Shown: in pieces, positions 1 to 11,167 of the stretch
Layout of the letters: each line of letters opens with the position of its first letter
Position numbering within the stretch: the stretch's first letter is position 1
Assembly (NCBI GenBank): GCA_024509875.1
Contig: JAMPIV010019850.1
Coordinates: 430,001 to 494,000 of the forward strand
Source of the DNA: Oreohelix idahoensis
Lineage: Eukaryota > Mollusca > Gastropoda > Stylommatophora > Oreohelicidae
Direction: 5' to 3'
Length of the DNA: 64,000 nucleotides
Notes under the pieces: generated by a model
What the model was told of the DNA's origin: nothing
What the model saw: only the letters and a program-made list of their open reading frames with translations
Database searches by the model: none
Program-made: the position numbers and the translations under genes

Positions 1-400
1 GCATGTTTCTTGGACCTTCTGGATAGTACTGATCGAGTTGGTTTTCCAGTTTCCTATTGCCAAGAGGGCAGCCTGCGAGTCTGAGAATACTACAACATCA
101 TTTGGTTCCATTTCGTCTGATTCAAAGAGTTCAAAAATTCTAGTTAGGGTTTTCTGGATGGCGACTACTTCGGCTTCGTAGTTTGTGCACCAGATACCAC
201 AGTGACCTGCAATTTTGATGGGTTCTTCTGTACTGGGTGGGATCATTATGGCCCCGTATCCAGCATTTATGACTGCTTTGAAAGCTGACCCGTCTGTGTA
301 GGCATGGATAATGTCTTCATCGTACTGACAGATGGTTTCCATGGCAAGTGTTTTCAGCAGCGTAGGTATGAGGATTTTATTTGCGGGTTGTAGAAGGTTT
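1..400 (-). pseudogene. LINE RNase H domain (partial, runs off window)
   Basis: The minus strand from about 400 to 1 is open and encodes a RNase H fold. The first catalytic aspartate lies in AYTDGSAF, the glutamate in NYEAEVVAI and the next aspartate in FSDSQAALLAIG. The final Asp/His region is beyond the left edge. There is no ATG because the domain is internal to the LINE polyprotein. It is one frame off from the RT just upstream, with the shift near 380-420. Catalytic residues that can be seen are intact. It would remove RNA from the RNA/DNA hybrid during target-primed reverse transcription. Confidence 0.85.
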
Positions 401-1810
401 GTACGTATTATTGGTCTTTTTAGTTCTACGTGAGCGATCTAGTTTCAGTCTGAGTGTTGAGCTAGAAGTGGCTTGCAGGGGTAGAGAGTAATCCATAACT
501 GAGCGCACATATCCCAAGTACAGTTGTGGTAGGGTGCTCTGATTGGATCCCCAATCAGTGCTTACCAAACGCTTTATGAGGTTTAGCCTTCTAGAGGCCT
601 TAGCAGTTAGGGACTCAACATGTGTTTTGTATGTGAGTCTGGTATCTAGCTGTATCCTTAGATAAGTCGGATTGTTCTCTTTAGCTAGCTTTGTATCATC
701 AAGTTTTAAATCCAGTTCTTTCTTTACTGTTTTGTTGCTGAGTGTGAATATAGTGTAGACTGTCTTACTCATGTTGATCACCATTTTCCAGAAGCTGCAG
801 TAGGTTGTTAGAGCAGCCAATGCACGGTTTAGTTTCTTTGGCAGTTGCAAGTGGGACTTCCCTTCTGCCCAAAAGACTAGGTCATCAGCAAACAAGGCGC
901 TGGGTAATTCAAGGTAGTCTGCCAGATCGTTTATGTATATGAGGAAGAGGGTGCAGCTTAGGGCCGAGCTTTGTGGGAGGCCTTCTTGGATGGTTCTTTT
1001 CCCTGATGTTGCTCCGTTGACCGTTGTGGAGATGGTTCTATTTGTGAGGAAATCTTTTATTCAACGAAACATTCTTCCTTCTATGCCCATCTTCTGCATC
1101 TTGAAAAATAGACCGTCTCTCCATACTCTGTCATATGCCTGCTTGAGGTCTACGAAAACTGCGGTCACATGATTTTTATCCTGGAAAGCATCGGCAATAT
1201 GTTGTACCAATCGGATTACCTGGTCAACAGTCTGTCTTCCTCTTCTAAATCCTACTTGGTCAGGATGGAGGGCTTTTCCTTTCTCTAACCACCAGTAGAG
1301 GCGTGCATTTATCATACGTTCTGCTATTTTCCCAACGCACGAAGTCAGGGAAATGGGCCGGCAGCTACTGACTTCGCTTGGTGGTTTATCTTTTTTGAGT
1401 ATTGGGATAATGTTAGCCGTTTTCCATCCTGTAGGTACAGTGCTACGTCTCCACGTCTTGTTTATGAATTCCAGGATCGTCAGCAAGCCTTTTCCCCCAA
1501 GTTTGACTATCATGTCGTTGGTAACCTGGTCTGGCCCCGGTGCTTTTTTGGGTTTGGTCTTTAGGAGACTGGATTGCAATTCAGCTAGAGTAAATTCCTG
1601 ATCAAAGATGCTGTCCACGGCCTTGTGTGCTTTTAGCATGCGTTCTGTAAGTGTCTTGATGGCTTTATCTAGATTGGCTCTTTTGTATGTTTTATTGACT
1701 TCAGCAAAGAATCGATTTAGGACTCGTGCTTTCCCTCTGTTGGAGGTAGCTGTGTTACTGTTTGGAAGTTTTATAGGGATTGGGTTTCTCTTCTGGGATG
1801 TCCCTGCCAT
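377..1810 (-). pseudogene. LINE reverse transcriptase domain with one internal stop
   Basis: One continuous reading frame, interrupted only by a TGA at 1061-1063, where related elements would be expected to have a Trp. Motifs in order are KKAPGPDQVTNDMI (fingers), CRPISLTSCVGKIAERM, QVGFRRGRQTVDQV, AVFVDLKQAYDRVW (motif A, catalytic Asp), GLPQSSALSCTLF (motif B) and LFADDLVFW (motif C, catalytic Asp pair). The part after motif C contains the usual thumb (YLRIQLDTRLTY...H). The frame ends at 377 through a frameshift before RNase H. Apart from the one stop, this is the best-preserved part of the element. Confidence 0.9.
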
Positions 1811-2261
1811 GTTGTCAATGTTTCCATGCTTTCTTCCCTTCTTTATTTAGGTCTAGGTTTTCGCATTTTTCTTTCCAGGTTTCCATTTTGGCTTTTCTGC
1901 TCGCTAGCTTAACCTGTGCAGTGAGTCTGTTGTATGTGGTTTTGTTTTCACGGCTAGGATTTTTCTGAGCGATTTTCCGTGCCTTGCGTCTTAGTTGTAC
2001 TAGGTGTTCTAATTCCTCATTCTAGAAGATGCTGTATTTGATACGACTGCCTTTGGGGATTGCCGGTTTGGCTGCCTGCAGTATGGCTGTAGAGATCTGA
2101 TCGTTCAATGTATTAATGTCTTGGTTCATGTCTATTTCAGTGAGGAGCTGGTCTGATATGAGTTTGTAGTGTTCCCAGTTTGCTCGAGCATAGTTCCATT
2201 TCGGCTGTCTTTTGGTTTCCGTTTTAGGTGGTCGCTTCCTATGTCCTCCAATACCCTCCAT
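1811..2261 (-). pseudogene. LINE EN-RT linker
   Basis: Minus-strand coding remnants between the endonuclease and RT. The piece 2022-2261 reads as a typical linker with KWNYARANWEHYKLIS and AAKPAIPKGSRIKYSIF. It stops, then continues with EELEHLVQLRRKARKIAQKN and a basic helical stretch before shifting frame into the RT. It is recognised by position and composition, not by a catalytic motif. Confidence 0.7.
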
Positions 2262-2677
2262 TTATACCGGTTCTTTACCAAGGTTAGGATTCCTCGACAA
2301 CTATTATGGCAATGACATTTGTACATTGTGTAGCCTGGGAAGTTGATGGATTTGTCTTTAAGAACGGTTTCTTGAATCAGTGCAATGTGAACTTTCTGGT
2401 CCTTCAGTAGTTTCTTTAATTCTAACGATTTAGTTCTTATTCCATCTACATTTAACTGTAGAATGTTAATATACTCCTCGGTAGCACACTTTTCGCCAGG
2501 AGCAGCCGAGGGGCGACCTGCTTGGCGCGGACCTTTTGCGAGGCGACGTCCGAGCTCGTATATCTTAGGTTGTATTAGTGTCATGGCATCATGAGTAGTG
2601 GGGGGTTGTGATGACTTTCTTTCGTCCCGGTAGTTATTCTTTTTTCCATGCGGGGGTGTACAAGGCATGGTGGGCAC
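2132..2677 (-). pseudogene. LINE AP-type endonuclease, internally deleted
   Basis: After a basic/Pro-rich start the frame shows the first strand and catalytic region of an EEP endonuclease (INILQLNVDGIRTKS, then IALIQET with the catalytic Glu) and then RGILTLVKN. It jumps directly to IGSDHLKRK, matching the C-terminal SDH motif. The roughly 100 residues normally between these are missing, so the nuclease cannot fold. The last part of the frame is a shifted reading of the linker. An ATG lies at 2677, but the true polyprotein start is uncertain. Confidence 0.75.
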
Positions 2678-2679
2678 TG

Positions 2680-3237
2680 TACCATCATCGGTGGGGAAGT
2701 ATTATTTTCCCTTGCTGTCCTGTTCGCCTGATGTTTGTCCTACCCCCTGGGGGTAGACAGCCCCAGTACCATGTTGCACCACCTCAGTGGGGTTCACTGT
2801 TGTGCAGTCCCCGCCACCAAATGTTTTCTGGAAACATCCATAATTTGTCAGCTATTTAGTCAGCACTAGCGCTTCTAGTTGGTCAAAAGGATCGTCACGT
2901 CGTGCACCCTGGTGCCTTCACTATGAGATGCTGTGGATGGTTTGTAGTTGTGTCATTCCATGTTGGAGGACAGTCACAGGTAAAAGCAGGGTTTTGCAGG
3001 GGCGCTCAACATAGTTTGGCCAGTCGGTCGAGACTGTTACCGGGGGATGGCCGCCACTGTCTTTGTGGCTTCTGGGAGCCATATGTCAAGTTTGGAAGGT
3101 CAAGGTGGACCAGTGAGTTTGAGCCACTGGTTCAGTTCTCCAGTGCGACCGCTCTTGCCTAAAGGTGCTACCACTCTATGCCTCCCCCAATCCCCCAACA
3201 TTAAATTAAAACGTCTTCGTTTTTCTGGCATCACCAT
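2680..3237 (-). pseudogene. LINE 5' region with ORF1-like remnant
   Basis: The minus strand 3237-3100 is a short frame that starts ATG-GTG-ATG and is basic at its N-terminus (MVMPEKRRRFNLMLGDWG), ending at a TGA at 3100-3102. Downstream to 2680 the frames are short and shifted. Position upstream of EN suggests ORF1 or 5'UTR. No RRM, zinc knuckle or coiled coil is visible, so the ORF1 label is tentative. Confidence 0.35.
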
Positions 3238-3275
3238 GGAGATAGCTTATACGTTTTTCATACATTTATCAACAG

Positions 3276-3558
3276 GCCAACCGTCCGGATAGTGGCCTTC
3301 CTTCTGGGACCGTTCAATGTACAGCTGATAGATAAGACAATCAAATTCACACACACTTTGCAGTATCCTCCGTTGCACCTGGCGATAAATGCAGGGACCT
3401 TTGTCAATAATCCAGAAAGCCTTCTCTCAGATCTTCTAGTCAACAAAGAACCAAATGGCATGCCCATGTGAACCCTCGCCTTCAATAGGAAACAGACAAC
3501 AAACAATTATCGGGATTCTGACGAAGACATGTATGAACCTTTCAAACATTTTACAATG
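3276..3558 (+). pseudogene. Candidate host exon with one in-frame TGA
   Basis: A plus-strand reading frame that has no ATG and carries an internal stop. It follows a plausible acceptor (pyrimidine-containing stretch ending ...atcaacag at 3275) and ends at a strong donor, ATG|GTAAGA at 3558/3559, in phase 0. The frame reads through 282 bases with a single TGA at 3469-3471. It contains protein-like segments such as GPFNVQLIDKTIKFTH, YPPLHLAINAGTFVNNPESL and NNYRDSDEDMYEPFKHF. I do not recognise the family. The TGA could be a Trp-to-stop pseudogene mutation, a sequence error or, much less likely, selenocysteine. The phase fits the thioredoxin-like exon at 10919, so both could belong to one plus-strand gene with a TE-filled intron of about 7.4 kb; that link is inference. 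Confidence 0.45.
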
Positions 3559-3825
3559 GTAAGATGGTCTGAAATGTTTAGATCTCTTCCTTCGTTTAAC
3601 TTAAAATATTTATATATCTTGCACTTCTCAGTCATTAGTAACTTATCAACTCCTCATGTACACACATATTACTGTATTTAGATATCTTTCACTCAACGAA
3701 AGCTATTTTAATGTCTTTGTCTTGTAAACGCAAACAATTTAGATCCTCTTCAATTCTCAGCTTAAACTATCTTAATAACGTTATCTTTTAAAAACAAAAT
3801 ATGTACACATGTTACATTTCTCAGC
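3559..3825. other. Non-coding AT-rich stretch
   Basis: Follows the splice donor at 3559. No open frame, motif or repeat is seen until the minisatellite begins. Confidence 0.5.
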
Positions 3826-4168
3826 AGAAACTGTTTTAATGTCACACTCTCACAAACAGTTTTAATGTCACTCTCTCACAAACTATTTTAATGTCACACT
3901 CTCACAAACTGTTTTAATGTCACACTCTCACAAACCGTTTTAATGTCACTCTCTCCCAAACTGTTTTAATGTCACACTCTCACAAACTGTTTTAATGTCA
4001 CACTCTCACAAACTGTTTTAATGTCACACTCTCACAAACTGTTTTAATGTCACTCTCCCAAACTGTTTTAATGTCACACTCTCACAAACTGTTTTAATGT
4101 CACACTCTCACAAACTGTTTTAATGTCACACTCTCACAAACTGTTTTAATGTCACACTCTCACAAACT
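3826..4168. repeat. 26-bp minisatellite
   Basis: About 13 head-to-tail copies of a 26-bp unit built around ACTGTTTTAATGTCACACTC plus TCACAA, with occasional 2-bp shorter units. It abuts the 3' end of the LINE tail at about 4169, as if grown from the tail microsatellite or inserted beside it. Confidence 0.9.
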
Positions 4169-4280
4169 GACTGACTTAGTGGTTCCTCTTCTCTCGTGGG
4201 GTGTAGAGGTTAGCCAGAGAGCGCGCCATGCTTCCCCATCGGCCTTCTTCCTTTTGACCTGGTTCCAGTCCAGTTCTCGG
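4169..4280 (-). pseudogene. LINE ORF2 C-terminal tail and 3' end
   Basis: Minus strand reading LDWNQVKRKK, EAWRALW and STPHERRGTTK then a stop inside a (TAAGTCAGTCAG)-like tail. It matches the LINE end at 55112-55387 motif for motif ([24 protein letters not shown] repeats). Here the Trp codon is kept, where the other copy has TAG. This fixes the array beside it as LINE-derived and gives its 3' boundary. Confidence 0.85.
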
Positions 4281-5970
4281 TAGTTGAGAGATTGTCTGAT
4301 GTTGTACTCCCAGCAAACTCTGGGTCGTACTGGAGGTCTGTATCCTTGGCTCTTGGTGTACCATGTTTGTCGTGGTAGTTGAGAGATTGTCTGATGATGT
4401 ACTCCCAGCACACTCTGGGTCGTACTGGAGGTCTGTATCCTTGGCTCTTGGTGTACCATGTTTGTCGTGGTAGTTGAGAGATTGTCTGATGATGTACTCC
4501 CAGCACACTCTGGGTCGTACTGGAGGTCTGTATCCTTGGCTCTTGGTGTACCATGTTTGTCGTGGTAGTTGAGAGATTGTCTGATGATGTACTCCCAGCA
4601 CACTCTGGGTCGTACTGGAGGTCTGTATCCTTGGCTCTTGGTGTACCATGTTTGTCGTGGTAGTTGAGAGACTGTCTGATGATGTACTCCCAGCACACTC
4701 TGGGTCGTACTGGAGGTCTGTATCCTTGGCTCTTGGTGTACCATGTTTGTCGTGATAGTTGAGAGATTGTCTGATGATGTACTCCCAGCACACTCTGGGT
4801 CGTACTGGAGGTCTGTATCCTTGGCTCTTGGTGTACCATGTTTGTCGTGGTAGTTGATTGTCTGATGTTGTACTCCCAGCAAACTCTGGGTCGTACTGGA
4901 AGTCTGTATCCTTGGCTCTTGGTGTACCATGTTTGTCGTGGTAGTTGAGAGATTGTCTGATGTTGTACTCCCAGCAAATTATGGGTCGTACTGGAGGTCT
5001 GTATTCTTGGCTCTTTGTGTACCATGTTTGTCGTGGTAGTTGATTGTCTGATGTTGTACACCCAGCAAACTCTGTGTCGTACTGGAGGTCTGTATCCTTG
5101 GCTCTTTGTGTACCATGTTTGTCATGGTATTTGAGAGATTGTCTGATGTTGTACTCCCAAGAAACTCTGGGTCGTACTGGAGGTCTATATCCTTGGCTCT
5201 TGGTGTACCATGTTTGTCGTGGTAGTTGAGAGATTATCTGATGTTGTACTCTCGGCAAACTCTGGGTCGTACTGGAGGTCTGTATCCTTGGCTCTTGGTG
5301 TACCATGTTTGTCGTGGTAGTTGATTGTCTGATGTTGTACTCTCAGCAAACTCTGGGTCGTACTGGAGGTCTGTATCCTTGGCTCTTGGTGTACCATGTT
5401 TGTCGTGGTAGTTGAGAGATTGTCTGATGTTGTACTCCCAGCAAACTCTGGGTCGTTCTGGAGGTCTGTATCCTTGACTCTTGGTGTACCATGTTTGTCG
5501 TGGTAGTTGATTGTCTGATATTGAACACCCAGCAAACTCTGTGTCATACTGGAGGTCTGTATCCTTGGCCCTTTGTGTACCATGTTTGTCGTGGTAGTTC
5601 AGAGATTGTCTGATGATGTACTCCCAGGAAACTCTGGGCCGTACTGGAGGTCTGTATCCTTGGCTCTTGGTCTACCATGTTTGTCGTGGTAGTTGAGAGA
5701 TTGTCTGATGTTGTACTCCCAGCAAACTCTGGGTCGTACTGGAGGTCTGTATCCTTGGCTCTTGGTGTACCATGTTTGTCGTGGTAGTAGACAGATTGTC
5801 TGATGTTGTACTCCCAGCAAACTCTGGGTCGTGCTGGAGTTCTGTATCCTTGGCTCTTGGTGTACCATGTTTGTCGTGGTAGTTGATTGTCTGATGTTGT
5901 ACTCCAAGCAAACTCTGGGTCGTACTGGAGGTCTGTATCCTTGGCTCTTGGTGTACCATGTTTGTCGTGG
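4281..5970 (-). repeat. 18-unit tandem array of 95/91-bp monomers derived from LINE coding sequence
   Basis: Unit starts on the plus strand are 4281, 4376, 4471, 4566, 4661, 4756, 4851, 4942, 5037, 5128, 5223, 5318, 5409, 5504, 5595, 5690, 5785 and 5880, ending at 5970. Thirteen units are 95 bp and five are 91 bp, the short form lacking a GAGA tetranucleotide. Each unit aligns without gaps, base for base over 95 bp, with the LINE C-terminus at 55.2 kb (LPRQAWETKSQGSRPPGRPR region), at roughly 80-85 % identity by eye. Units 4376-4850 are nearly identical to each other and share a variant (GATGATGTACTCCCAGCACA); the rest are older and more varied. Neither length is a multiple of three, so the antisense frame rotates, and long frames in all three minus phases are shadows of the repeat. 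Confidence 0.92.
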
Positions 5971-6600
5971 TAGTTCCTCTCCTCACCATACCATTTTTTG
6001 AACACCTTCTATTGCTCAGCAAAGACAACATAATTGTCTCCTGTCCTTAACTTGGTGTCTCTCCAATTTCTTTGCGCTGTAATGTTTTTTTTCTTTATTC
6101 TCGACTATAGACACGTCATCTACCTTCGCTGCCATCTGTGACATTGTCATTCTGTTTCTAAGAAACCAAATCTCAACTTATGCCAATAAACTTATTTATT
6201 TATTCAGTGTCCATCCTTTACTTCCATTAAAAACACTGGTGCAATCTAATACCTGAGAACCATTATTCAGAAATTCATTGACATTGTTTTGTCCAACCGT
6301 CCATTTTTCGTATTCCAAAATGCCAAGTTTGCCATAACTGACGGACCTGGTGTCTAGGTTGAACAAGTCGCGCCATGCCAAAACTTATATTAAAAATATT
6401 CTGCGAAATCCCGTTGTAGATTTAAATTTGCCCACTTATTTCAGATTCTACCATTTACTGCTACGATGTAACTTTTTGATGCTTTTTTTTCTTGGCGTGA
6501 TCGTGAGTTTTGTAATACTATCATTATTGTGTTGTTGCTGTCGTTATTATCATCAATCGTTTAGCTCAAATAGAAGCATAGAGCAACAACAAACGTGTAG
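5971..6600. other. Array edge and AT-rich non-coding DNA
   Basis: The first roughly 30 bases still resemble the LINE segment upstream of the amplified unit (antisense TGGTATGG...GAGAGGAACTACCACGAC). Beyond about 6010 I see no gene, no convincing exon and no repeat. Confidence 0.5.
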
Positions 6601-6850
6601 CACGTCTTCCTGTCCTGTGCTATCATGTTCTATGTCTCCCTCCAGTTCTCTTCTCCATTTTTTTCTCTGATCTCCCTGTACCGGTCCTACCATCCGGTCT
6701 CCAGAGCTCAGCCTATCTTATAATACTATAGTTTTCCTCCATGTGTGATAACTCGTATATATTATATCCATTGCTAGAGTCTGCTTCTCTCTTGTTCCAC
6801 TGGCACCTTTCTGGTTCATGTCATCTGTTCCAAGTCTGTGATCTGGCCAT
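6600..6850 (-). pseudogene. Degraded RTE-type LINE C-terminal fragment
   Basis: Minus-strand pieces resemble the end of RTE-type ORFs (basic REENWRET followed by MIAQDRKTC). DNA around CTTGTTCCACTGGCACC is shared with 33404-33570. Frames are broken and the extent is approximate. Confidence 0.3.
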
Positions 6851-6947
6851 ATTTGAATCGTCTAATTCCATGCAAGTATCAATGATGAAAGTTGGCCGAC
6901 ATTTGGGTTGTTCTTTTTGTAGTTCTCCATGTTTCACAGCCATGCAT

Positions 6948-7025
6948 GAGACCTAAAGATCTTTTTTATTCGGGCATGCGCCCTAATATAACCGACTAAG
7001 TTGAACCGGGAGCGCCTCGCCAAAA
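6948..7025 (-). repeat. LINE 3'UTR tail, inverted copy of 44277-44350
   Basis: About 75 bp (core GCGCCCTAATATAACCGA) is the reverse complement of the sequence after the RTE fragment at 44.3 kb, including the AATAAAAGA-type end. It marks the 3' end of a second copy of that LINE. Confidence 0.65.
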
Positions 7026-7055
7026 CGAGGCCATATTTTATTTATATATATATAT

Positions 7056-7204
7056 ATTAAAGATGTATCGTGTCGTCGTCCTCCCTACCCTCCTCTACGC
7101 TAGTAAGAGTTAGACCGTATATGCTAGATATGCTCACAACCTAAATCCCTTCCATATAACCTGCCTGTGTCACGTGCAACACATTCGATGGCAGGAAAAG
7201 ATCC
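7056..7204 (+). repeat. Inverted duplicate of LINE segment 7981-8130
   Basis: About 150 bp that is the near-perfect reverse complement of 7981-8130, part of the RTE-like ORF2. With the right arm it forms a long hairpin-capable pair around the AT array and the LINE 3' end. Confidence 0.88.
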
Positions 7205-7205
7205 T

Positions 7206-8388
<1,183 letters not shown>

Positions 8389-8860
8389 TACTTTCTTGTT
8401 CCTTGTTCGACCGCTGTAGGTTGGGATCCCCTCCAGCCGCGGTATGATTGTCAGGGTAAGGTGAAGCAGGCAATTTTTAGGGCACCTTTTCTAGACCCTT
8501 CCTCAGGCTACGGAGTTGAACAGTACTATCCTAAAGAGGGCTGCTCAGTCGCTCAGATGAATGCCGGGTTCCGACCACACGGCCTAAGCTGCTTTTGTGC
8601 AGGTCTGCGGCTACAGCTTCCAGTGTATTCTCACCTGCTGCTTCGTCGCTCGCCCATCGCCATAGGACTTTTGGGATGATGTGATATGATGTAAATTGAG
8701 CGTGAATTGGATTAAAGTGAAGGAGATTTGCGCCGAGTCAGCATAACAATCTCGTCCATGCCCGACATGGTCTAGTGGCAGGACAATGTCAAGACGACTA
8801 GTGAAGGGTCTGGATGTAGCAGATGATCAAGGCTTCTCCAGTGTCTGGCCATGCTCTTAG
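8389..8860. other. Repeat-like flank without recognisable coding
   Basis: GC-richer than the surroundings. I see short Ser/Pro-rich plus-strand frames but no domain or RNA gene. Confidence 0.4.
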
Positions 8861-8861
8861 C

Positions 8862-9112
8862 TTTCTGCAAGGCGTGCTGGTATCGCCTTCTGCAAGGCCT
8901 GCTGGTATCGCCTTCTGCAAGGCCTGCTGGTATCGCCTTCTGCAAGGCCTGCTAGTATCGCCTTCTGCAAGGCCTGCTGGTATCGTCTTCTGCAAGGCCT
9001 GCTGGTATCGCCTTCTGCAAGGCCTGCTGGTATCGCCTTCTGCAAAGTCTGCTGGTATCGCCTTCTGCAAGACCTGCTGGTATCGCCTTCTGCAGGGCCT
9101 GCTGGTATCGCC
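8862..9112. repeat. 25-bp minisatellite
   Basis: About ten copies of a 25-bp unit, TATCGCCTTCTGCAAGGCCT plus GCTGG, with phase starts at 8881, 8906, 8931 and so on to 9106. Frames are open on both strands (for example GDTSRPCRRRYQQALQKA-type antisense) only because of the repeat. Confidence 0.92.
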
Positions 9113-9537
<425 letters not shown>

Positions 9538-9539
9538 TA

Positions 9540-10008
9540 GCATGGTATTTGAGTTGAAGACTGAGATTTCTGTTGGACTTGATTTCTCTGATCTTCATAT
9601 ATTTCCCAAATCCAATGAAAACGCTTCTACTTTGTGTATTATTGTTTTTGTCTTTTTTATCACTGTCCCTCCAACTTTCTTTACATTGCTACCAAGGTAC
9701 ACATATAATTCTACGTCACGTAGAGTTGTTTCTTGACGTGCAATATTGTTATAATTTCCCGTATTTATTTTCAGTCTTTCTTATTAATATGTATTTTCAG
9801 ACCCACTGTCTTTGACCTCTCATTCTGTATTTTTCTTTTGTTTGGCATCTGATTACGGCTATGGAACAGAAGTGCCAGGCCATCGGCAATATCTCGATCA
9901 TCAGCATCCACTGAATTACGTGTCTGTTAAGTGAAGTTGATGTTTTCATAACCCATAGCCAGTAAGAAGAAAAATAGTGACAAACGACATACCTGGCACA
10001 CTCTATTT
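9540..10008. other. AT-rich non-coding
   Basis: Short T-rich frames only. No feature that I can support. Confidence 0.4.
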
Positions 10009-10009
10009 T

Positions 10010-10250
10010 TTATCCTAAAGGTTCTACAAGCTGTCCTTCTCGAAGAACTCTGCATGTTATGCCTTCATATGTTTGGTATATTAAGTTAATGATATTCCGG
10101 GGAACTGCATAAAGTCTCATCTTTTCTAAAAGTGGTGTTCTGTCTGCACTGTCAAATGCCTTTTTATAGTTCACAAATCCAATGTAAAGAGGCGAGTTAA
10201 ATTTCATGCTGCGTACAACTATTATTCTCAATGTATCTGGTTTGTTTTGT
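10010..10250 (-). pseudogene. LINE RT palm fragment
   Basis: Minus-strand frame with motif A of a LINE RT, GFVNYKKAFDSADRTPLLEK, followed by MRLYAVPRNIINLIYQTYEG and VLREGQLVEPLG as in RTE/BovB-like RTs. It lacks motifs B and C and is an isolated piece of about 75 codons. Confidence 0.8.
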
Positions 10251-10654
10251 CAAAAATCAGCCTACTGAGCTCACAGTTTTCTATTAATGGGCTATTTTAA
10301 TCTCCCAGGGATGATCCTTTTAATATATTTCTTGGTACTGAGAACAGTATTATTCATGTGTAATTTTATCACATTTGTAGATTGCTTTTTTTAAAGGCAA
10401 CTGATGAGATGACCTCACTTCCATTCTGCTGGTTTTTATTCTCTTTCTCAAACTTTACCAAATAATTTAATATATCTGTTGTAGTGACAATATCTGTTGT
10501 GATGGCTTATGCTGGAATGCCTTCAGGACTATCCTGTTGTTATTGTTTAGAAGCTGTATAACTGCGTATTCAACGCATGCGTGTTGAATGTCTTCCCAAA
10601 GCATAGCGGCCTGTTTTAGTTGGTGATATTCTATTCTTTTCTTCTTTTTATTTA
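10251..10654. other. Non-coding AT-rich
   Basis: No supported feature. Confidence 0.4.
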
Positions 10655-10800
10655 TTTTCTTATGTCTCTTACTTAGCTCTTGTCTTTCCTTTCCCTGAGG
10701 AAGGTCTTGTGGCCGCAACCTAAGCAGTGTACTTTGTCTTTAGTCCTGACAAAACACGTTACCCGTTTCCCTTTTTTTAAAATAAACCCACCATTGACCA
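10655..10800. repeat. Dispersed repeat, copy 1
   Basis: Shares the core GAAGGTCTTGTGGCCG and flanking TTGTCTTT...AAAAATA/AAAATAAAC blocks with 12435-12585, in the same orientation. Confidence 0.55.
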
Positions 10801-10918
10801 CGTCTTACGACAGACCTTCTCATCTTCTTACTTATTCATAGAAATACAGATATCATCAACTCTACACAATACAGAACAACAGATGTGATATTCTGTTACT
10901 TAAATCTTTTTTCCCTAG

Positions 10919-11167
10919 GCTGCCTTTGGTACAAACAGACCGGGTGCTGTCTTCGCTGCAGTTGACTGCAAAATCCAGCGGGGTCTATGCTGCAGAGAAG
11001 GTCTCACTGAATACTTCCCGCATTTCAGAATTTATTCAAACGGCAATGTTGTGGGCCACATGAAATTTGACCCCACGTTTACTCATACCACGATGAGGAA
11101 TTTTGTTGAAAACGCGCCACTTCTGCGTAAGCGGAGAGAAGCTGTTTCTTTCGAACCATATAAATAG
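10919..11167 (+). CDS. Thioredoxin-like gene, terminal exon (C-terminal half of domain)
   Basis: A textbook acceptor (TTAAATCTTTTTTCCCTAG, AG at 10917-10918) opens an 82-codon frame ending at TAG 11165-11167. The product has the second half of a thioredoxin fold: strand GAVFAAVDCKIQRGLC, then the cis-Pro-like segment (EYFPHFRIYSNGNVVG) and the C-terminal helix MRNFVENAP, followed by a basic tail LRKRREA. No ER-retention signal is seen at the end. The active-site CxxC half must lie in an upstream exon, which I could not find. It starts in phase 0, compatible with the donor at 3559. A paralogous exon with the same acceptor position and phase lies on the minus strand at 35252. It could belong to a PDI- or TMX-like protein, but the exact family is unknown. 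Confidence 0.68.
   Translation, partial: AAFGTNRPGAVFAAVDCKIQRGLCCREGLTEYFPHFRIYSNGNVVGHMKFDPTFTHTTMRNFVENAPLLRKRREAVSFEPYK

Larger units (their letters stand above)
1..3240 (-). mobile_element. Non-LTR retrotransposon (LINE) with EN, RT and RNase H, decayed
   Basis: Read on the minus strand, the order is a short ORF1-like piece, an AP-endonuclease start, a linker, a reverse transcriptase and a RNase H domain that runs off the left edge. A RNase H after the RT places it in the I/Jockey-type superfamily, like Nimbus/I elements of molluscs. It is non-functional: most of the EN core is missing, there are frameshifts near 2260, 1815 and 390, and there are in-frame stops near 2022 and at 1061. 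The 3' end lies outside the window. The 5' end is near 3240, just before the plus-strand exon at 3276. The clade name is an inference from domain order and motifs. Confidence 0.85.

Noticed and set aside
3469..3471. Selenocysteine codon
   Set aside because: No SECIS element was identified and the gene family is unknown; a pseudogene or error is simpler. Kept only as a question.
3826..4168. CRISPR-like array
   Set aside because: Units are adjacent without unique spacers and the genome is eukaryotic.
4176..5306. Frames of 376, 283 and 256 residues on the minus strand
   Set aside because: They are three phases of the 95/91-bp array. The repeat lengths rotate the frame and the LINE source explains the sequence.
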